The notes: generated by a model from the sequence alone, not told the origin. A DNA stretch of 64,000 nucleotides from Photobacterium malacitanum (GCF_900185615.1 NZ_FYAK01000002.1:434001-498000); one strand, 5' to 3'. Positions 48,429 through 57,286 are shown, numbered from the stretch's first letter. A program made the numbers and translations.

Positions 48429-48828
48429 AACTTACTCATACATCTAATCGCTCTACTTTAACAGTTTCATTATCTAAATGTGCTAATACCTGTTATTAGC
48501 ACCACACATTAAGGAAAAATCACCTAATCTTTTTGGAATAGAGACTACCCTTTTTATTCAAGATCTTAAACTAAAAATTAATCAAATATATACAAATAAA
48601 ACATTACTCAATAAGTTGCTTTATATTCATAAAACATAAAAGTTATAATGTCTAAATTCTAAGCTATAGTTAACTTTTTGTTAACTACTATGCATCGCAT
48701 TGGATTATAATTTATGTATAGATAATAAGAAAAATGAATCTCAGTGAATATGATACTGTTCTCGTTTTATATTTAATACAAAAAAAAGCTTGTGATTCAC
48801 ATCACAAGCTTTTTAAACATCTACTTAA
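48429..48828. other. Spacer upstream of dptF, promoter and terminator region
   Basis: About 400 AT-rich bases. It contains the terminator of the ankyrin gene at its right end and an inverted repeat, TAGTTAAC-TTTTT-GTTAACTA, at 48667-48687. That repeat is about 240 bases before dptF and may be an operator or small hairpin. The dptF promoter must lie here; no gene was seen. Confidence 0.5.
48783..48814 (-). terminator. Terminator after the ankyrin-repeat gene
   Basis: AAAAAGCTTGTGAT (48783-48796) and ATCACAAGCTTTTT (48801-48814) pair perfectly over 14 bases with a 4-base loop, followed on the minus strand by T residues. Confidence 0.85.
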
Positions 48829-50850
48829 TCAATAGAGAGCCAACACTTTAAGTGCTTCCTTTGACTGCCATGCCGCTGCAATTTCTCTTACGGTATAACG
48901 GCGATTTGTTTGAGGATCAAAGCACGTATCGTCAATGTTCCCTTTTTTGTTCGCATTTAGCATATACTCACACAATTCAGCTTCATCTAACTCTACTGCG
49001 AGCATCAACGGTGTAAATCCTTTAAGGGATGTATCATGCTTAGCATTTACATCAGCACCTTGAACAATGAGATATTTAGCGATGTTACGGAAACCTTCAA
49101 TCGACGTATTCTGTAAAATACTATCAATTTCAATCGCTTTAATCTTATCCATTATCGAACTATATATAACGTCGCTTTCTTTTTCACGAAGATATTGAAT
49201 TAACCCTTCTTTATCATGTGGGACAAAACCAACGTTATTTGCCATAAGTGATCGTAAATTTAAGCCACTAAATTTAGTCTTTTCAACATGAATCGCCGCT
49301 GTTATTGGACGCTTATGATGAATCAACAACCCAATACTTGTGAATAATGGTGTTTCAAAACCAACATCGTGTTGTTGATCGATATCAGCCCCTAATTCAA
49401 CAACTTTTTTTACGATGTCTAATCGTCCAGTTTGAATCGCACATCCTAGTGCTGTTAGTCTTCGTTTAGCTGTGATTAAGTTTACTGTTTCTGAAGTATG
49501 TCGCTTTGCTGCGATAGTATTAAACATACACTCTGATAAGTTTTTAATTGGGAATCTATTAACTTGCATTGCTTGCACTGCCTTCAGGAGTGCACTCTCA
49601 TTTGATGTTTTTGCTATTTTATCAACATGTGCGCCAGCTTCAATTAATGCAGCAACAGAATCTTCATTTGCATTCCAAGCATAATAAACTAACTGTGGCA
49701 TTCGCTTAACTAAGCCATCTTCCATACCAACAGAGATAACTTTATCTGGATTTTTAATATCTAACTTATATTGTTGATCATCAAGGACGATACCATAAGG
49801 GACTGCTGAAAAATCAGGGTATACCGCACCAGGAAAAAACGATTCTTTTGTAAAAAATGAATCGAAGAATTGTGCATAGGCATCAACTTCCCAAGACTCA
49901 ATAACTTCTGTTTTCTTCTTTTTAGGATGAGCAAACTCTGCGGGTAAAATTTCAAAATGAAATAATCCAGAGATATTACGTAATCGATTAATAAATGTTT
50001 TATCTGGTGTTGGTTTTCTAGACGCTATTAAAATCGCTTCTTTTACTATTTTTTGAGTCGCTTCATTATTTCTATATAAAACTTGTTCAAATGCTATCTC
50101 ATACATTTTTAAAGCGTCATCTAATTCACCACAATGGAGTAAATAACGACCATTCATCCAATAATAAAAATAACTCATTTCATTATCTTTATCGTATTCT
50201 GATAAATAATCATTCACTTTTTCAAGTAAGGTAACAATTATCTTTTTCTGTTCTTCATAACGAGGATGTCTAAACAACAGTAATCCAAATAACTCTTGAT
50301 ATAAGCTGCCATAATTTTTTTGTATATGAGTAGTTTCTCGTCTTAGAACGTTTAATGAATTAATAATGTTGTCTGATTGGTCTTGAATATTAATCGTTTT
50401 AATAAAATTAATATCACACAAGCCAGATGTGACAAAATAATAGTCCCAAATACGGGCTGTAATTAATCGAGTTTTAATTACCTTCCAATCATGATAATCA
50501 GCATATTGCCCGCCGAAAGACGCTATCGTTGAAAGATCGGGTAATTCTGGGCTATCTTGCGTCCATTTATATAATCGTTCATTAAAACGTGCTTTTTGAT
50601 CACAATCCAAAGAATCAGCATATTGGCACCAATGACGATCACTTTTTAATCTCTCCATCATAAATTGCATTGCTGTTTTACCACTTGATGCTAAATCTTG
50701 AGCTGTAATTTTCATAGAATCAAATACTGTCATACAAAGCTGAGAAATTAGTGATGATAATAGCTTTTTATCTAAAACTTCTTGAGCTTTATCTATATCC
50801 ACACCATCAAGAGAAATATCATTCATGAGATTAATATAACTTTTTTCCAA
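48829..50850 (-). CDS. Ankyrin-repeat protein at the island edge
   Basis: 673 residues, no signal peptide. The N-terminal 300 residues are helical and hydrophilic, with YYWMNGRYLLHCGELDDALKMYEIAFEQ resembling a TPR. The second half has several ankyrin repeats: YAWNANEDSVAALIEAGAHVD, TALGCAIQTGRLDIVKKVVELGADID and FTPLMLAVELDEAELCEYMLN, with a long insertion between the last two. No enzymatic motif is seen. Ankyrin/TPR proteins in defense islands are often sensors or accessory factors, but no link to Dnd is proven. It is set off by its own terminator and lies between dptF and the small-gene cassette. Confidence 0.75.
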   Translation of the reverse strand: MEKSYINLMNDISLDGVDIDKAQEVLDKKLLSSLISQLCMTVFDSMKITAQDLASSGKTAMQFMMERLKSDRHWCQYADSLDCDQKARFNERLYKWTQDSPELPDLSTIASFGGQYADYHDWKVIKTRLITARIWDYYFVTSGLCDINFIKTINIQDQSDNIINSLNVLRRETTHIQKNYGSLYQELFGLLLFRHPRYEEQKKIIVTLLEKVNDYLSEYDKDNEMSYFYYWMNGRYLLHCGELDDALKMYEIAFEQVLYRNNEATQKIVKEAILIASRKPTPDKTFINRLRNISGLFHFEILPAEFAHPKKKKTEVIESWEVDAYAQFFDSFFTKESFFPGAVYPDFSAVPYGIVLDDQQYKLDIKNPDKVISVGMEDGLVKRMPQLVYYAWNANEDSVAALIEAGAHVDKIAKTSNESALLKAVQAMQVNRFPIKNLSECMFNTIAAKRHTSETVNLITAKRRLTALGCAIQTGRLDIVKKVVELGADIDQQHDVGFETPLFTSIGLLIHHKRPITAAIHVEKTKFSGLNLRSLMANNVGFVPHDKEGLIQYLREKESDVIYSSIMDKIKAIEIDSILQNTSIEGFRNIAKYLIVQGADVNAKHDTSLKGFTPLMLAVELDEAELCEYMLNANKKGNIDDTCFDPQTNRRYTVREIAAAWQSKEALKVLALY

Positions 50851-50911
50851 ACTTTCATCTTGATCAAAATATGGTTAGCAAAAAATATATTTACTATTTT
50901 GATATATCTTC

Positions 50912-51070
50912 TTAGATCAAATAGTTTTTCAATTCATTGAATTTAAATGGGCTCACATCTAATTTTAAACATGCATTATCTATATCTTTTGCTGATCTAG
51001 ACTTTGACCCTAATGCTTTTGATAAATCACGTAGTAATACTTTCAAGCTAAAGTATGGCGTTTTATTCAC
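50912..51070 (-). CDS. Possible 52-residue protein downstream of the HicA-like gene
   Basis: An open frame from GTG at 51070 encodes a short basic protein beginning NKTPYFSLKVLLRDLSKALG and ending FKFNELKNYLI. It starts five bases after the stop of the HicA-like gene, and a GAG lies eight bases before the GTG. No ATG is available. Product not recognised. It may be the third gene of the cassette or a chance frame. Confidence 0.4.
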   Translation of the reverse strand: MNKTPYFSLKVLLRDLSKALGSKSRSAKDIDNACLKLDVSPFKFNELKNYLI

Positions 51071-51075
51071 TTTAA

Positions 51076-51273
51076 TTATCTCGTTAATTTTTGAATATCA
51101 TTCAAAAAATTCTTATATGCTCGTCGATCACTCGGTGAAGTTGGAACAGTTATTCTTTTACCTTCAGGAGAATGTAACTTTCCATGTTTCCGACCTGAAG
51201 TGTAAAGCCATTGATTACGTAATAAATTTGTTATTAGTTTTTGAATATCTTTATTATTACTGTATTTTTTCAT
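51076..51273 (-). CDS. HicA-like small protein (putative RNase toxin)
   Basis: 65 residues. DIQKLITNLLRNQWLYTSGRKHGKLHSPEGKRITVPTSPSDRRAYKNFLNDIQKL has the layout of HicA-type double-stranded RNA-binding-fold toxins: a helix, then a Gly-x-x-His stretch, a short hairpin ending TVP, and a closing helix. K-H-x-K-L replaces the usual GSH. The ATG overlaps the TGA of the preceding 52-residue gene (ATGA). A longer frame on the opposite strand at 50937-51275 is a shadow. No HicB is visible; the partner could be the small gene before or after it. Confidence 0.55.
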   Translation of the reverse strand: MKKYSNNKDIQKLITNLLRNQWLYTSGRKHGKLHSPEGKRITVPTSPSDRRAYKNFLNDIQKLTR

Positions 51274-51428
51274 GATAAAAGTGAGCTATTGATAGCCCAC
51301 TCCATTATGCTACTATTTATTACTATTCCAGTTGCTCCTGCTTTTTGAGCACGAGCAGCAAAACTACCTTGAGATGATTGAATACGTGATGCAGCAGCAG
51401 GTGTCATTGGTGTTTTAGACTTAGTCAT
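51270..51428 (-). CDS. Small seed-maturation-type (SMP-like) protein
   Basis: 52 residues. MTPAAASRIQSSQGSFAARAQKAGA resembles the short bacterial SMP-like motif MTPxAAxRIQSxxxxxxGxxFAARAQSAA, which I know from small genes in plasmids and islands. The C-terminus (IVINSSIMEWAINSSLLS) is unlike that motif. The stop overlaps the next ATG, so it is coupled to the HicA-like gene. Function unknown; an antitoxin role is possible but unsupported. Confidence 0.5.
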   Translation of the reverse strand: MTKSKTPMTPAAASRIQSSQGSFAARAQKAGATGIVINSSIMEWAINSSLLS

Positions 51429-51531
51429 TCTTTATCTTTTAACCTTGTTGTAAGAAGTCCCAATATCTTAATCCTCACGCCAAAACCAAACGACAGGTTA
51501 ACTGGCTAAAAAATTTTTATTTCATTATTTG

Positions 51532-51717
51532 TTAAAAACCATGACGATCAGACACCCTTTCCAGCATCCAATCGGTTATTTCACTCTCGACCCAAGCCAC
51601 GGCTCTGCCACCTAACGATACTGTTTTAGGAAAGCGCCCTTCTGCCATGTAGTTATAAATACTTGAGCGTCCTAAACCAGTTACGTGCATGACTTCTTTT
51701 AAACGGATGAATCTCAT
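51532..51717 (-). CDS. AlpA-family regulator/excisionase-like protein
   Basis: 61 residues. RFIRLKEVMHVTGLGRSSIYNYMAEGRFPKTVSLGGRAVAWVESEITDWM is the MerR-like winged helix of the AlpA/phage_AlpA family. These proteins activate integrase genes or act as recombination directionality factors in P4-like prophages and islands. GGAATTC lies before the ATG. No integrase is visible in this window. It marks the right part of the island. Confidence 0.85.
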   Translation of the reverse strand: MRFIRLKEVMHVTGLGRSSIYNYMAEGRFPKTVSLGGRAVAWVESEITDWMLERVSDRHGF

Positions 51718-52185
51718 GATGAATTCCTTTAAATTGTTTCATTCATCAAATTGACGGAATTCATATTTTTAATTATACCCACTAGCTTATCCCCCCTCAT
51801 TACCTCACTGCCCTCATAAATCCGAAATCAAAGAAATTTCAAACACATATCATCCTTGTGTAGAAGCCCATTAAGCATAAGGAATCAAGGCTATGCACAA
51901 ACCAAACGACTATGTTGTTCATACTCTTATGACAGCAGATAAAGTATTAAATAAATCCGAACAATAACTAACCATGCTTACGGCGCTGTAACGTCTAAAT
52001 ACATTAACGGGCAAGCATCCCCTAACAGTTATGGTAAACTCAGTGATAAGTATTTGTATGTAAGCGATAGCAGCATTACCAATGTGGATAGAAAATGATG
52101 TCCACAGCTATCTTTTACAGTAAATTTTAGTACCTCTGGTTGTATCCCATAGGTTAACTAGAAAAATAAAGAGTATATAAATCAA
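51718..52185. other. Island edge with coding debris
   Basis: About 470 bases between the AlpA-like gene and rbgA. It includes the remnant frame at 51976-52098 and a shorter frame at 51894-51967 (24 residues, from ATG CAC AAA CCA). The last 80 bases should carry the rbgA promoter. No attachment repeat could be identified. Confidence 0.5.
51976..52098 (+). pseudogene. Unrecognised coding remnant
   Basis: A 40-codon frame reads AYGAVTSKYINGQASPNSYG and then KLSDKYLYVSDSSITNVDRK before a stop. It has no start codon and looks like real protein sequence in composition. It may be the tail of a gene destroyed when the island entered or rearranged. Family not recognised. Confidence 0.35.
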
Positions 52186-53142
52186 ATGAGTAGTCAGAGT
52201 ATCCAGTGGTTCCCGGGCCATATGCACAAAGCCCGTAAAGAAATTGAAGAGGCAATGCCGAAAGTCGATGTGATCATCGAAGTGCTAGATGCCCGTATTC
52301 CTTTTAGTAGTGAAAACCCACTGATCAAATCATTCCGTGAAACTAATGATGGCAAACCGGTTGTTAAAGTACTTAACAAGCGTGATTTAGCTGATCCTGA
52401 AATGACCCAACTTTGGATCAATCACCTTGAAAAAGAACAAGGTGTAAAAGCAATTGCGATCACGACCGAGAACTTAAACGAAGTAAACCAGATCATGGAT
52501 TTATGCCGTAAACTTGCGCCACAGCGTGAAGAAGCGGGTAAAAAGATTCGTACCATGATCATGGGTATTCCTAACGTTGGTAAATCAACCATCATTAATG
52601 CCCTTGCTGGTCGTACTGTCGCAATCACGGGTAACCAACCTGCGGTTACACGTCAGCAGCAACGGATTAATTTAGATAATGGTATTTTGTTATCTGACAC
52701 CCCTGGAATTTTATGGCCAAAAGTAGAGAACCCGCACAGTGGTTTTCGTCTAGCGGCAACAGGGGCGATTAAAGATACCGCCATGGATTACATTGATGTT
52801 GGCTTCTTTACTATTGAGTACCTTATTAAGGCTTACCCAGAATTAATCAAATCACGTTATAACCTTGATGATGACCTTCCTAACTCTGAAATTGAACTAA
52901 TAGAAGAAATCGGCCGCAAGCGTGGTTGTTTAAAAGGCGGTGGTCGTGTTGATTTACACAAAACGTCAGTTATTTTAATTAACGAATTACGTAATGGTAC
53001 TTTGGGTAACATTACTCTTGAGCATCCAGAGATGATCACTGAAGAGTTGATTAATGTTGCGATTGCTGAAGAGCGTAAAACTGAAGCAAAAATCAAGAAG
53101 AAAGAAGAGCGTCGTAAGCGTTACCTTAAAAACAAACGTTAA
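52186..53142 (+). CDS. rbgA: Ribosome biogenesis GTPase YlqF/RbgA
   Basis: 318 residues, circularly permuted GTPase. The opening IQWFPGHMHKARKEI is diagnostic. G4 is NKRD at 64-67, placed before G1 GIPNVGKS (127-134), and G3 is DTPG (171-174). The C-terminal domain with RGCLKGGGRVDLHKTSVILI is the RNA-binding part of YlqF proteins. The tail is Lys/Arg-rich. In Bacillus the protein is needed late in 50S assembly; in this lineage the same role is probable. It is a single gene followed by a strong terminator and is the first core gene right of the island. Confidence 0.92.
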   Translation: MSSQSIQWFPGHMHKARKEIEEAMPKVDVIIEVLDARIPFSSENPLIKSFRETNDGKPVVKVLNKRDLADPEMTQLWINHLEKEQGVKAIAITTENLNEVNQIMDLCRKLAPQREEAGKKIRTMIMGIPNVGKSTIINALAGRTVAITGNQPAVTRQQQRINLDNGILLSDTPGILWPKVENPHSGFRLAATGAIKDTAMDYIDVGFFTIEYLIKAYPELIKSRYNLDDDLPNSEIELIEEIGRKRGCLKGGGRVDLHKTSVILINELRNGTLGNITLEHPEMITEELINVAIAEERKTEAKIKKKEERRKRYLKNKR

Positions 53143-53177
53143 TTAATAAAACAATATTTTTTTACATAAGTTTTAAT

Positions 53178-53228
53178 AGTCACTTCCATCTATTTATTAA
53201 TTTATATCTGATGGAGTGACTTTTTTTG
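53178..53228 (+). terminator. Rho-independent terminator of rbgA
   Basis: AGTCACTTCCATC (53178-53190) pairs with GATGGAGTGACT (53210-53221) with one bulged base, and runs into seven T. Confidence 0.85.
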
Positions 53229-53580
53229 ACCAATCAATAAATACCCTCCCCTAAGAAAAAAATTTATTGGTGATCATTAATTTTTTTCTTCCTAAATACC
53301 CAAAAATCAATCATTAAACTCAATTACAACACTAATGAATTTGTTGTTATTAATTGATTGATTCAGCCACACAATTATTGTAACTCATTAAATAAAAACT
53401 ACTTTTACCTTTAAAGTACTCTATTGAATGCATTGGATTAAACATAACTCTAATCATTTTTTTTCTATCGATAACATTATAATTAAAAACATTGTTTCGG
53501 ATTAGTTTTTCTCATTTTACTCCCGCCTCAGTTGCGTGAATAATCGCTGCGTTTTCAGTCGAAAGCAAACCTAAACAGCA

Positions 53581-53660
53581 CTGTCTCTTCTACCTTATCA
53601 GCCTTTCTGGTTGATGGGGTGATACTCTTTCAGGGTTACTCCTTTTATTAAAAGAGACAG
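53581..53660 (+). ncRNA. Structured 5' leader upstream of the MFS gene, candidate regulatory RNA
   Basis: CTGTCTCTT (53581-53589) pairs perfectly with AAGAGACAG (53652-53660) and closes an 80-base domain. Inside, ACCTTATCAGCC (53592-53603) pairs over 12 positions, four of them G-U, with GGTTGATGGGGT (53609-53620) around a 5-base loop. A third, weaker hairpin may form at 53621-53642. This makes a closed multi-stem domain 35 bases before the GTG start. It does not match a riboswitch I can name. Confidence 0.4.
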
Positions 53661-53695
53661 ATATTCTAAACCGAATTTATGTGGAGAGTACGGTA

Positions 53696-54856
53696 GTGCA
53701 ACAAACCACTACTTGTCACCAAAGCAACGGCATGCTTGTGCCAGTTGCGGGACTAACTGTATTTGCAATTGCTTCAGGCTACTTAATGAGCTTGATCCCG
53801 CTATCATTAGCAAATTTTAATATTGATAGTAGTTATGCCAGTTGGTTAGCGAGTATCTATTATATTGGCTTATTAATCGGTTCATTAATGATTGAACCTA
53901 TTATTGCCAAAATAGGTCACCGTATCGCCTTTATTAGCTTTCTTGCATTATTAGCTTCAACGGTTGCTGTGTTACCTTTGTTTCCACACAAAGAAGTATG
54001 GTTATTTGCACGCTTAGTTGCAGGTATGGCTGTTGCAGGTATTTTTGTCGTTGTTGAATCATGGCTATTGATTGGCGATAGTGCAAAAGAGCGTGCTAAA
54101 CGTCTTGGTTTTTACATGACGTCGTTATATGGCGGTACAACAATTGGTCAGCTTGCTGTTGGCTATTTCGGTATTAAAGGATTTATTCCTTTTGTTGTGA
54201 TCATGGTATTACTGCTAATCGCTATTTTACCACCATTATTGATCAAGCAAGGCCAGCCTGATAGCAGCGGTCACCAAGTATTGTCACTTAAGCAAATTTC
54301 ACGTTTAAGTAAGCCTGCAATTATCGGCTGTATTACTTCAGGCGTAGTAATGGGTAGCATCTATGGTCTAATGCCATTGGCACTGAAAAAAAGTGAGCTA
54401 ACAACCAACCAAATTGGGGTGTTAATGGCGGCGATCATTTTAGGTGGCATGGTTATTCAGCCTATTGTTAGTAAGCTGTCGATTCGTATGAGCAAAACAT
54501 TACTGTTAGCGTTAATGTCATTGTTAGGTGTGTTTGCGATGGGTCTAACTTACTTATCACCAGATTACATCGTGTTAATCACAGCATTAGCGCTACTTGG
54601 TATGTCTGCATTTGCACTATACCCAATTGCGATCACATTAGCGTGTGACAACTTGGATTCTTCATATATTGTTGCAGCGACACAAGTGATGCTATTTAGT
54701 TACAGCATTGGCTCGGCATTAGGTCCAATTGGTGCTAATAGCTTTATGGCACAACCTGGTGGATTAATGGACTTCTTCTTTATCGTACTTCTTGCGACAG
54801 CTATTTATATGCTATTTGCAAGTTTACAACGCAAGCCTCAGATTTTAGCAAGCTAA
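53696..54856 (+). CDS. MFS transporter, YcaD type
   Basis: About 386 residues with 12 membrane segments. It is similar along its length to E. coli YcaD: LVAGMAVAGIFVVVESWLL, GVVMGSIYGLMPLAL and ALYPIAITLACDNL correspond to well-conserved YcaD segments. The substrate is unknown. The frame opens at GTG 53681, but GGAG is better spaced for the GTG at 53696, so I choose that. No ATG start fits. It is preceded by the structured leader and followed by its own terminator. Confidence 0.85.
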   Translation: MQQTTTCHQSNGMLVPVAGLTVFAIASGYLMSLIPLSLANFNIDSSYASWLASIYYIGLLIGSLMIEPIIAKIGHRIAFISFLALLASTVAVLPLFPHKEVWLFARLVAGMAVAGIFVVVESWLLIGDSAKERAKRLGFYMTSLYGGTTIGQLAVGYFGIKGFIPFVVIMVLLLIAILPPLLIKQGQPDSSGHQVLSLKQISRLSKPAIIGCITSGVVMGSIYGLMPLALKKSELTTNQIGVLMAAIILGGMVIQPIVSKLSIRMSKTLLLALMSLLGVFAMGLTYLSPDYIVLITALALLGMSAFALYPIAITLACDNLDSSYIVAATQVMLFSYSIGSALGPIGANSFMAQPGGLMDFFFIVLLATAIYMLFASLQRKPQILAS

Positions 54857-54872
54857 GTACAATAAAAGAACT

Positions 54873-54930
54873 AAAAAAGGCGTGATGGCAGTAGTTATTA
54901 ACACTAACTAATTTGCTATCACGCCTTTTT
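54873..54930. terminator. Bidirectional terminator between the MFS and ROK genes
   Basis: AAAAAGGCGTGAT and ATCACGCCTTTTT pair around a longer AT-rich loop, with A and T runs suited to both convergent genes. Confidence 0.8.
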
Positions 54931-54961
54931 GTTATCTGATAATAATCAATTAAAAAGTGGT

Positions 54962-55867
54962 TTATTTAACCAAGGCTGCAGCACCAAAAACACCCGCACT
55001 GTCACCTAAATCCGGCTTCACTATTTGTGTATTAAGCTCGCCGTTAAAGAGGTGTGGTAAAATCGCGGCTTTAGCATGCTGATATAACGCATCAATATTA
55101 CCCACGCCACCGCCAATCACTATCACATCAGGATCTAACACATTGATGATCTGTGCTGCTGCAATACCAAAGTAATGCGACATTCTTGCCAAGGTTGCTT
55201 GCGCATGAGGATCATTATCAGCGGCTAATTCAACAATTTCAGGCAATGAGAGTGCTTTTCCTGTTTGTTCAAAATAAAACCGTTCTAATCCTTTGCCTGA
55301 AATCACCGTTTCTAAACAGCCTGATTGTCCACAATAACAAGGCGCACCGTTAGGTTCGATGACGTTGTGGCCCCACTCTCCTGCAATACCATGACAGCCA
55401 TATAATCCTTTACCATTTACGACAATACCAGAGCCGACGCCAGTACCCATAATGATCCCAAACACCACTTCTGCATTGGGTTTAACTCGCTTTGCTGCCC
55501 CAAAATGTGCTTCTGCTAAGGCGAAACAGTTGGCATCGTTAGCTAACACCACTTTAGCGCCAAGTCGTTTGGTCAGATCTTTATCAAGCGGTTTGCCATT
55601 AAGCGCGGTTGAATTACAGTTTTTCATCACCCCATAGTGAGGATCTAACGTACCCGGTGTACCAAAGCCAATCGCTTGAGGTCGTTGCCCTAATTGCTCT
55701 GCACAGTGGTTAATCAATGTCTCAATTTGATTTAAAATATGATCATAACCTTGATCGCTTTCTGTTGCGATTCGCTCTCGTACTACACAAGTATCAGTGC
55801 TACGTTCAATCACTGCACACTCAATTTTGGTACCGCCTAAATCAACACCCCAATAATAACGATCCAT
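54962..55867 (-). CDS. ROK-family sugar kinase
   Basis: 301 residues. The N-terminal WGVDLGGTKIE is the phosphate-binding DxGGT motif. The catalytic Asp lies in VVLANDANCFALAE, and the ROK zinc site is GEWGHNVIEPNGAPCYCGQSGCLE (one His, three Cys). IGGGVGN is the adenosine loop. It resembles fructokinase/N-acetylhexosamine-type ROK kinases; the sugar cannot be fixed from sequence. There is no fused helix-turn-helix, so it is an enzyme and not a NagC-type repressor. It stands alone on the minus strand. Confidence 0.88.
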   Translation of the reverse strand: MDRYYWGVDLGGTKIECAVIERSTDTCVVRERIATESDQGYDHILNQIETLINHCAEQLGQRPQAIGFGTPGTLDPHYGVMKNCNSTALNGKPLDKDLTKRLGAKVVLANDANCFALAEAHFGAAKRVKPNAEVVFGIIMGTGVGSGIVVNGKGLYGCHGIAGEWGHNVIEPNGAPCYCGQSGCLETVISGKGLERFYFEQTGKALSLPEIVELAADNDPHAQATLARMSHYFGIAAAQIINVLDPDVIVIGGGVGNIDALYQHAKAAILPHLFNGELNTQIVKPDLGDSAGVFGAAALVK

Positions 55868-56122
55868 TGTTACTCCACTGCTATTTTGTTATTTCGAGTT
55901 AGTATACTTGAGGCATAGGAGTAAATACTGCGATCTTGCCGAAATTTTATTCGATAATATCTATCATTGGGGCGATTAAAACGTAAAAATTGTGCATTTA
56001 TTAGCTCACGGCAACAGAAATACATTTTCTTGCAAAATATCTCTTGTCGCGAAGAAATATTATTTTAAAGTAGCGGTACTTTTCATCGATGCGCAATTTC
56101 GCGTGACTTACAGTAGTACTAA

Positions 56123-57214
56123 ATGAATAAATACCGTCCTTATCTTGATATGCCTCTTTGTATATCAATTCTCCTTTTGATTACATTTAGTTCATTAACC
56201 GTATGGAGTGCCAGCAGCTTTAGTGTACCCATCATTGAGCGTCATCTTATTCGTGGCATGCTAGCTATTGGTGCACTAATTGTGATGTCTGCAATCGCGC
56301 CAGCCACTTATCAACGTTATACACCCTATTTATTTATGCTAACGGTAATTTTATTACTGGGTGTTTTTGTTAGCGGTGACAGCACCAACGGTTCACGACG
56401 CTGGTTAGCGCTTGGGCCGATTCGTTTTCAGCCATCAGAGCTGGTAAAAGTCGCTGTGCCACTAATGATGGCGTGGATTTTAATTGCAGAAGCAGGACGT
56501 CCAACACTTAAAAAAATCCTGATTTGTTTGATGATAACAGCGATTCCGGCTGGACTAATTTTTATTCAGCCTGATCTTGATGGTGCCATCTTTACCATTT
56601 TGTACGCGTTATTTGTACTTTATTACGCAGGCATGAGTTGGAAGTTAATATCAACAGTGTTGGGCATTATTGGCGTTAGCATCCCTTTAGCTTGGTATTT
56701 TGTAATGGCAACCTACCAGAAAAAACGCGTACTGCAATTTCTTAACCCAGAATCAGATCCACTTGGCTCGGGCTATCAAATTATTCAATCAAAAATTGCA
56801 ATTGGCTCAGGTGGCTTGCGCGGTAAAGGTTGGACAGATGCCACTCAAGGTAATTTAGGCTTTATTCCTGAAAGTCACACTGACTTTATTTTTTCAACCT
56901 TTGCTGAGGAATGGGGATTTTGGGGAAGCGCATTACTATTAGGAATTTACGCCTTTATGACCTTTCGCGTTATTTGGTTAGCTAATCAATCGGAATCACC
57001 GTTTGCACGTTTAGTCAGTGCCTCTTTTGCCCTTAGTTTCTTTTTATATAGCTTTATTAATATTGGCATGGTGAGTGGTGTGTTGCCTGTAATGGGAAGT
57101 CCGTTACCTTTCTTTAGCTATGGTGGTTCTGCCATTATTACTCAAGGGGCTATCTTTGGCATGATAATGTCTTTGTGTTTACGTAAAAAATCTATTTGCG
57201 CACCAAGTAAATAA
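56123..57214 (+). CDS. rodA: Rod shape-determining protein RodA-like SEDS protein
   Basis: 363 residues with about ten membrane segments. The SEDS hallmarks are present: GSRRWLALGPIRFQPSELVKV, FIQPDLDGAIF (the catalytic Asp region), FIPESHTDFIFS, EEWGFWGS, and LPFFSYGGSAIITQG. SEDS proteins are peptidoglycan glycosyltransferases. No mrd-type neighbours (a class B PBP, mreBCD) are seen, so this may be a second copy beside a mrd-locus rodA. The assignment rests on similarity to RodA rather than FtsW. Confidence 0.88.
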   Translation: MNKYRPYLDMPLCISILLLITFSSLTVWSASSFSVPIIERHLIRGMLAIGALIVMSAIAPATYQRYTPYLFMLTVILLLGVFVSGDSTNGSRRWLALGPIRFQPSELVKVAVPLMMAWILIAEAGRPTLKKILICLMITAIPAGLIFIQPDLDGAIFTILYALFVLYYAGMSWKLISTVLGIIGVSIPLAWYFVMATYQKKRVLQFLNPESDPLGSGYQIIQSKIAIGSGGLRGKGWTDATQGNLGFIPESHTDFIFSTFAEEWGFWGSALLLGIYAFMTFRVIWLANQSESPFARLVSASFALSFFLYSFINIGMVSGVLPVMGSPLPFFSYGGSAIITQGAIFGMIMSLCLRKKSICAPSK

Positions 57215-57237
57215 TCCTTTCTTGTTACAAAAAGCCA

Positions 57238-57286
57238 TATAAAAAAGCCAATCATGGACATTATTTGCATGATTGGCTTTTTGCTA
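57238..57286. terminator. Bidirectional terminator between rodA and the OmpA-like gene
   Basis: AAAAAGCCAATCATG (57242-57256) pairs with CATGATTGGCTTTTT (57268-57282) perfectly over 15 bases, with an 11-base loop. Confidence 0.85.

Larger units (their letters stand above)
53143..53695. other. Long intergenic region with terminator and structured leader
   Basis: About 550 bases. The first part holds the rbgA terminator. The middle is extremely AT-rich without a gene. The last 120 bases fold into the leader described separately. Confidence 0.5.

Noticed and set aside
50937..51275. A 112-residue plus-strand frame over the small cassette
   Set aside because: It lies opposite the HicA-like gene, whose product resembles a known family and which is coupled by ATGA to its neighbour. 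The plus-strand frame has no such support.
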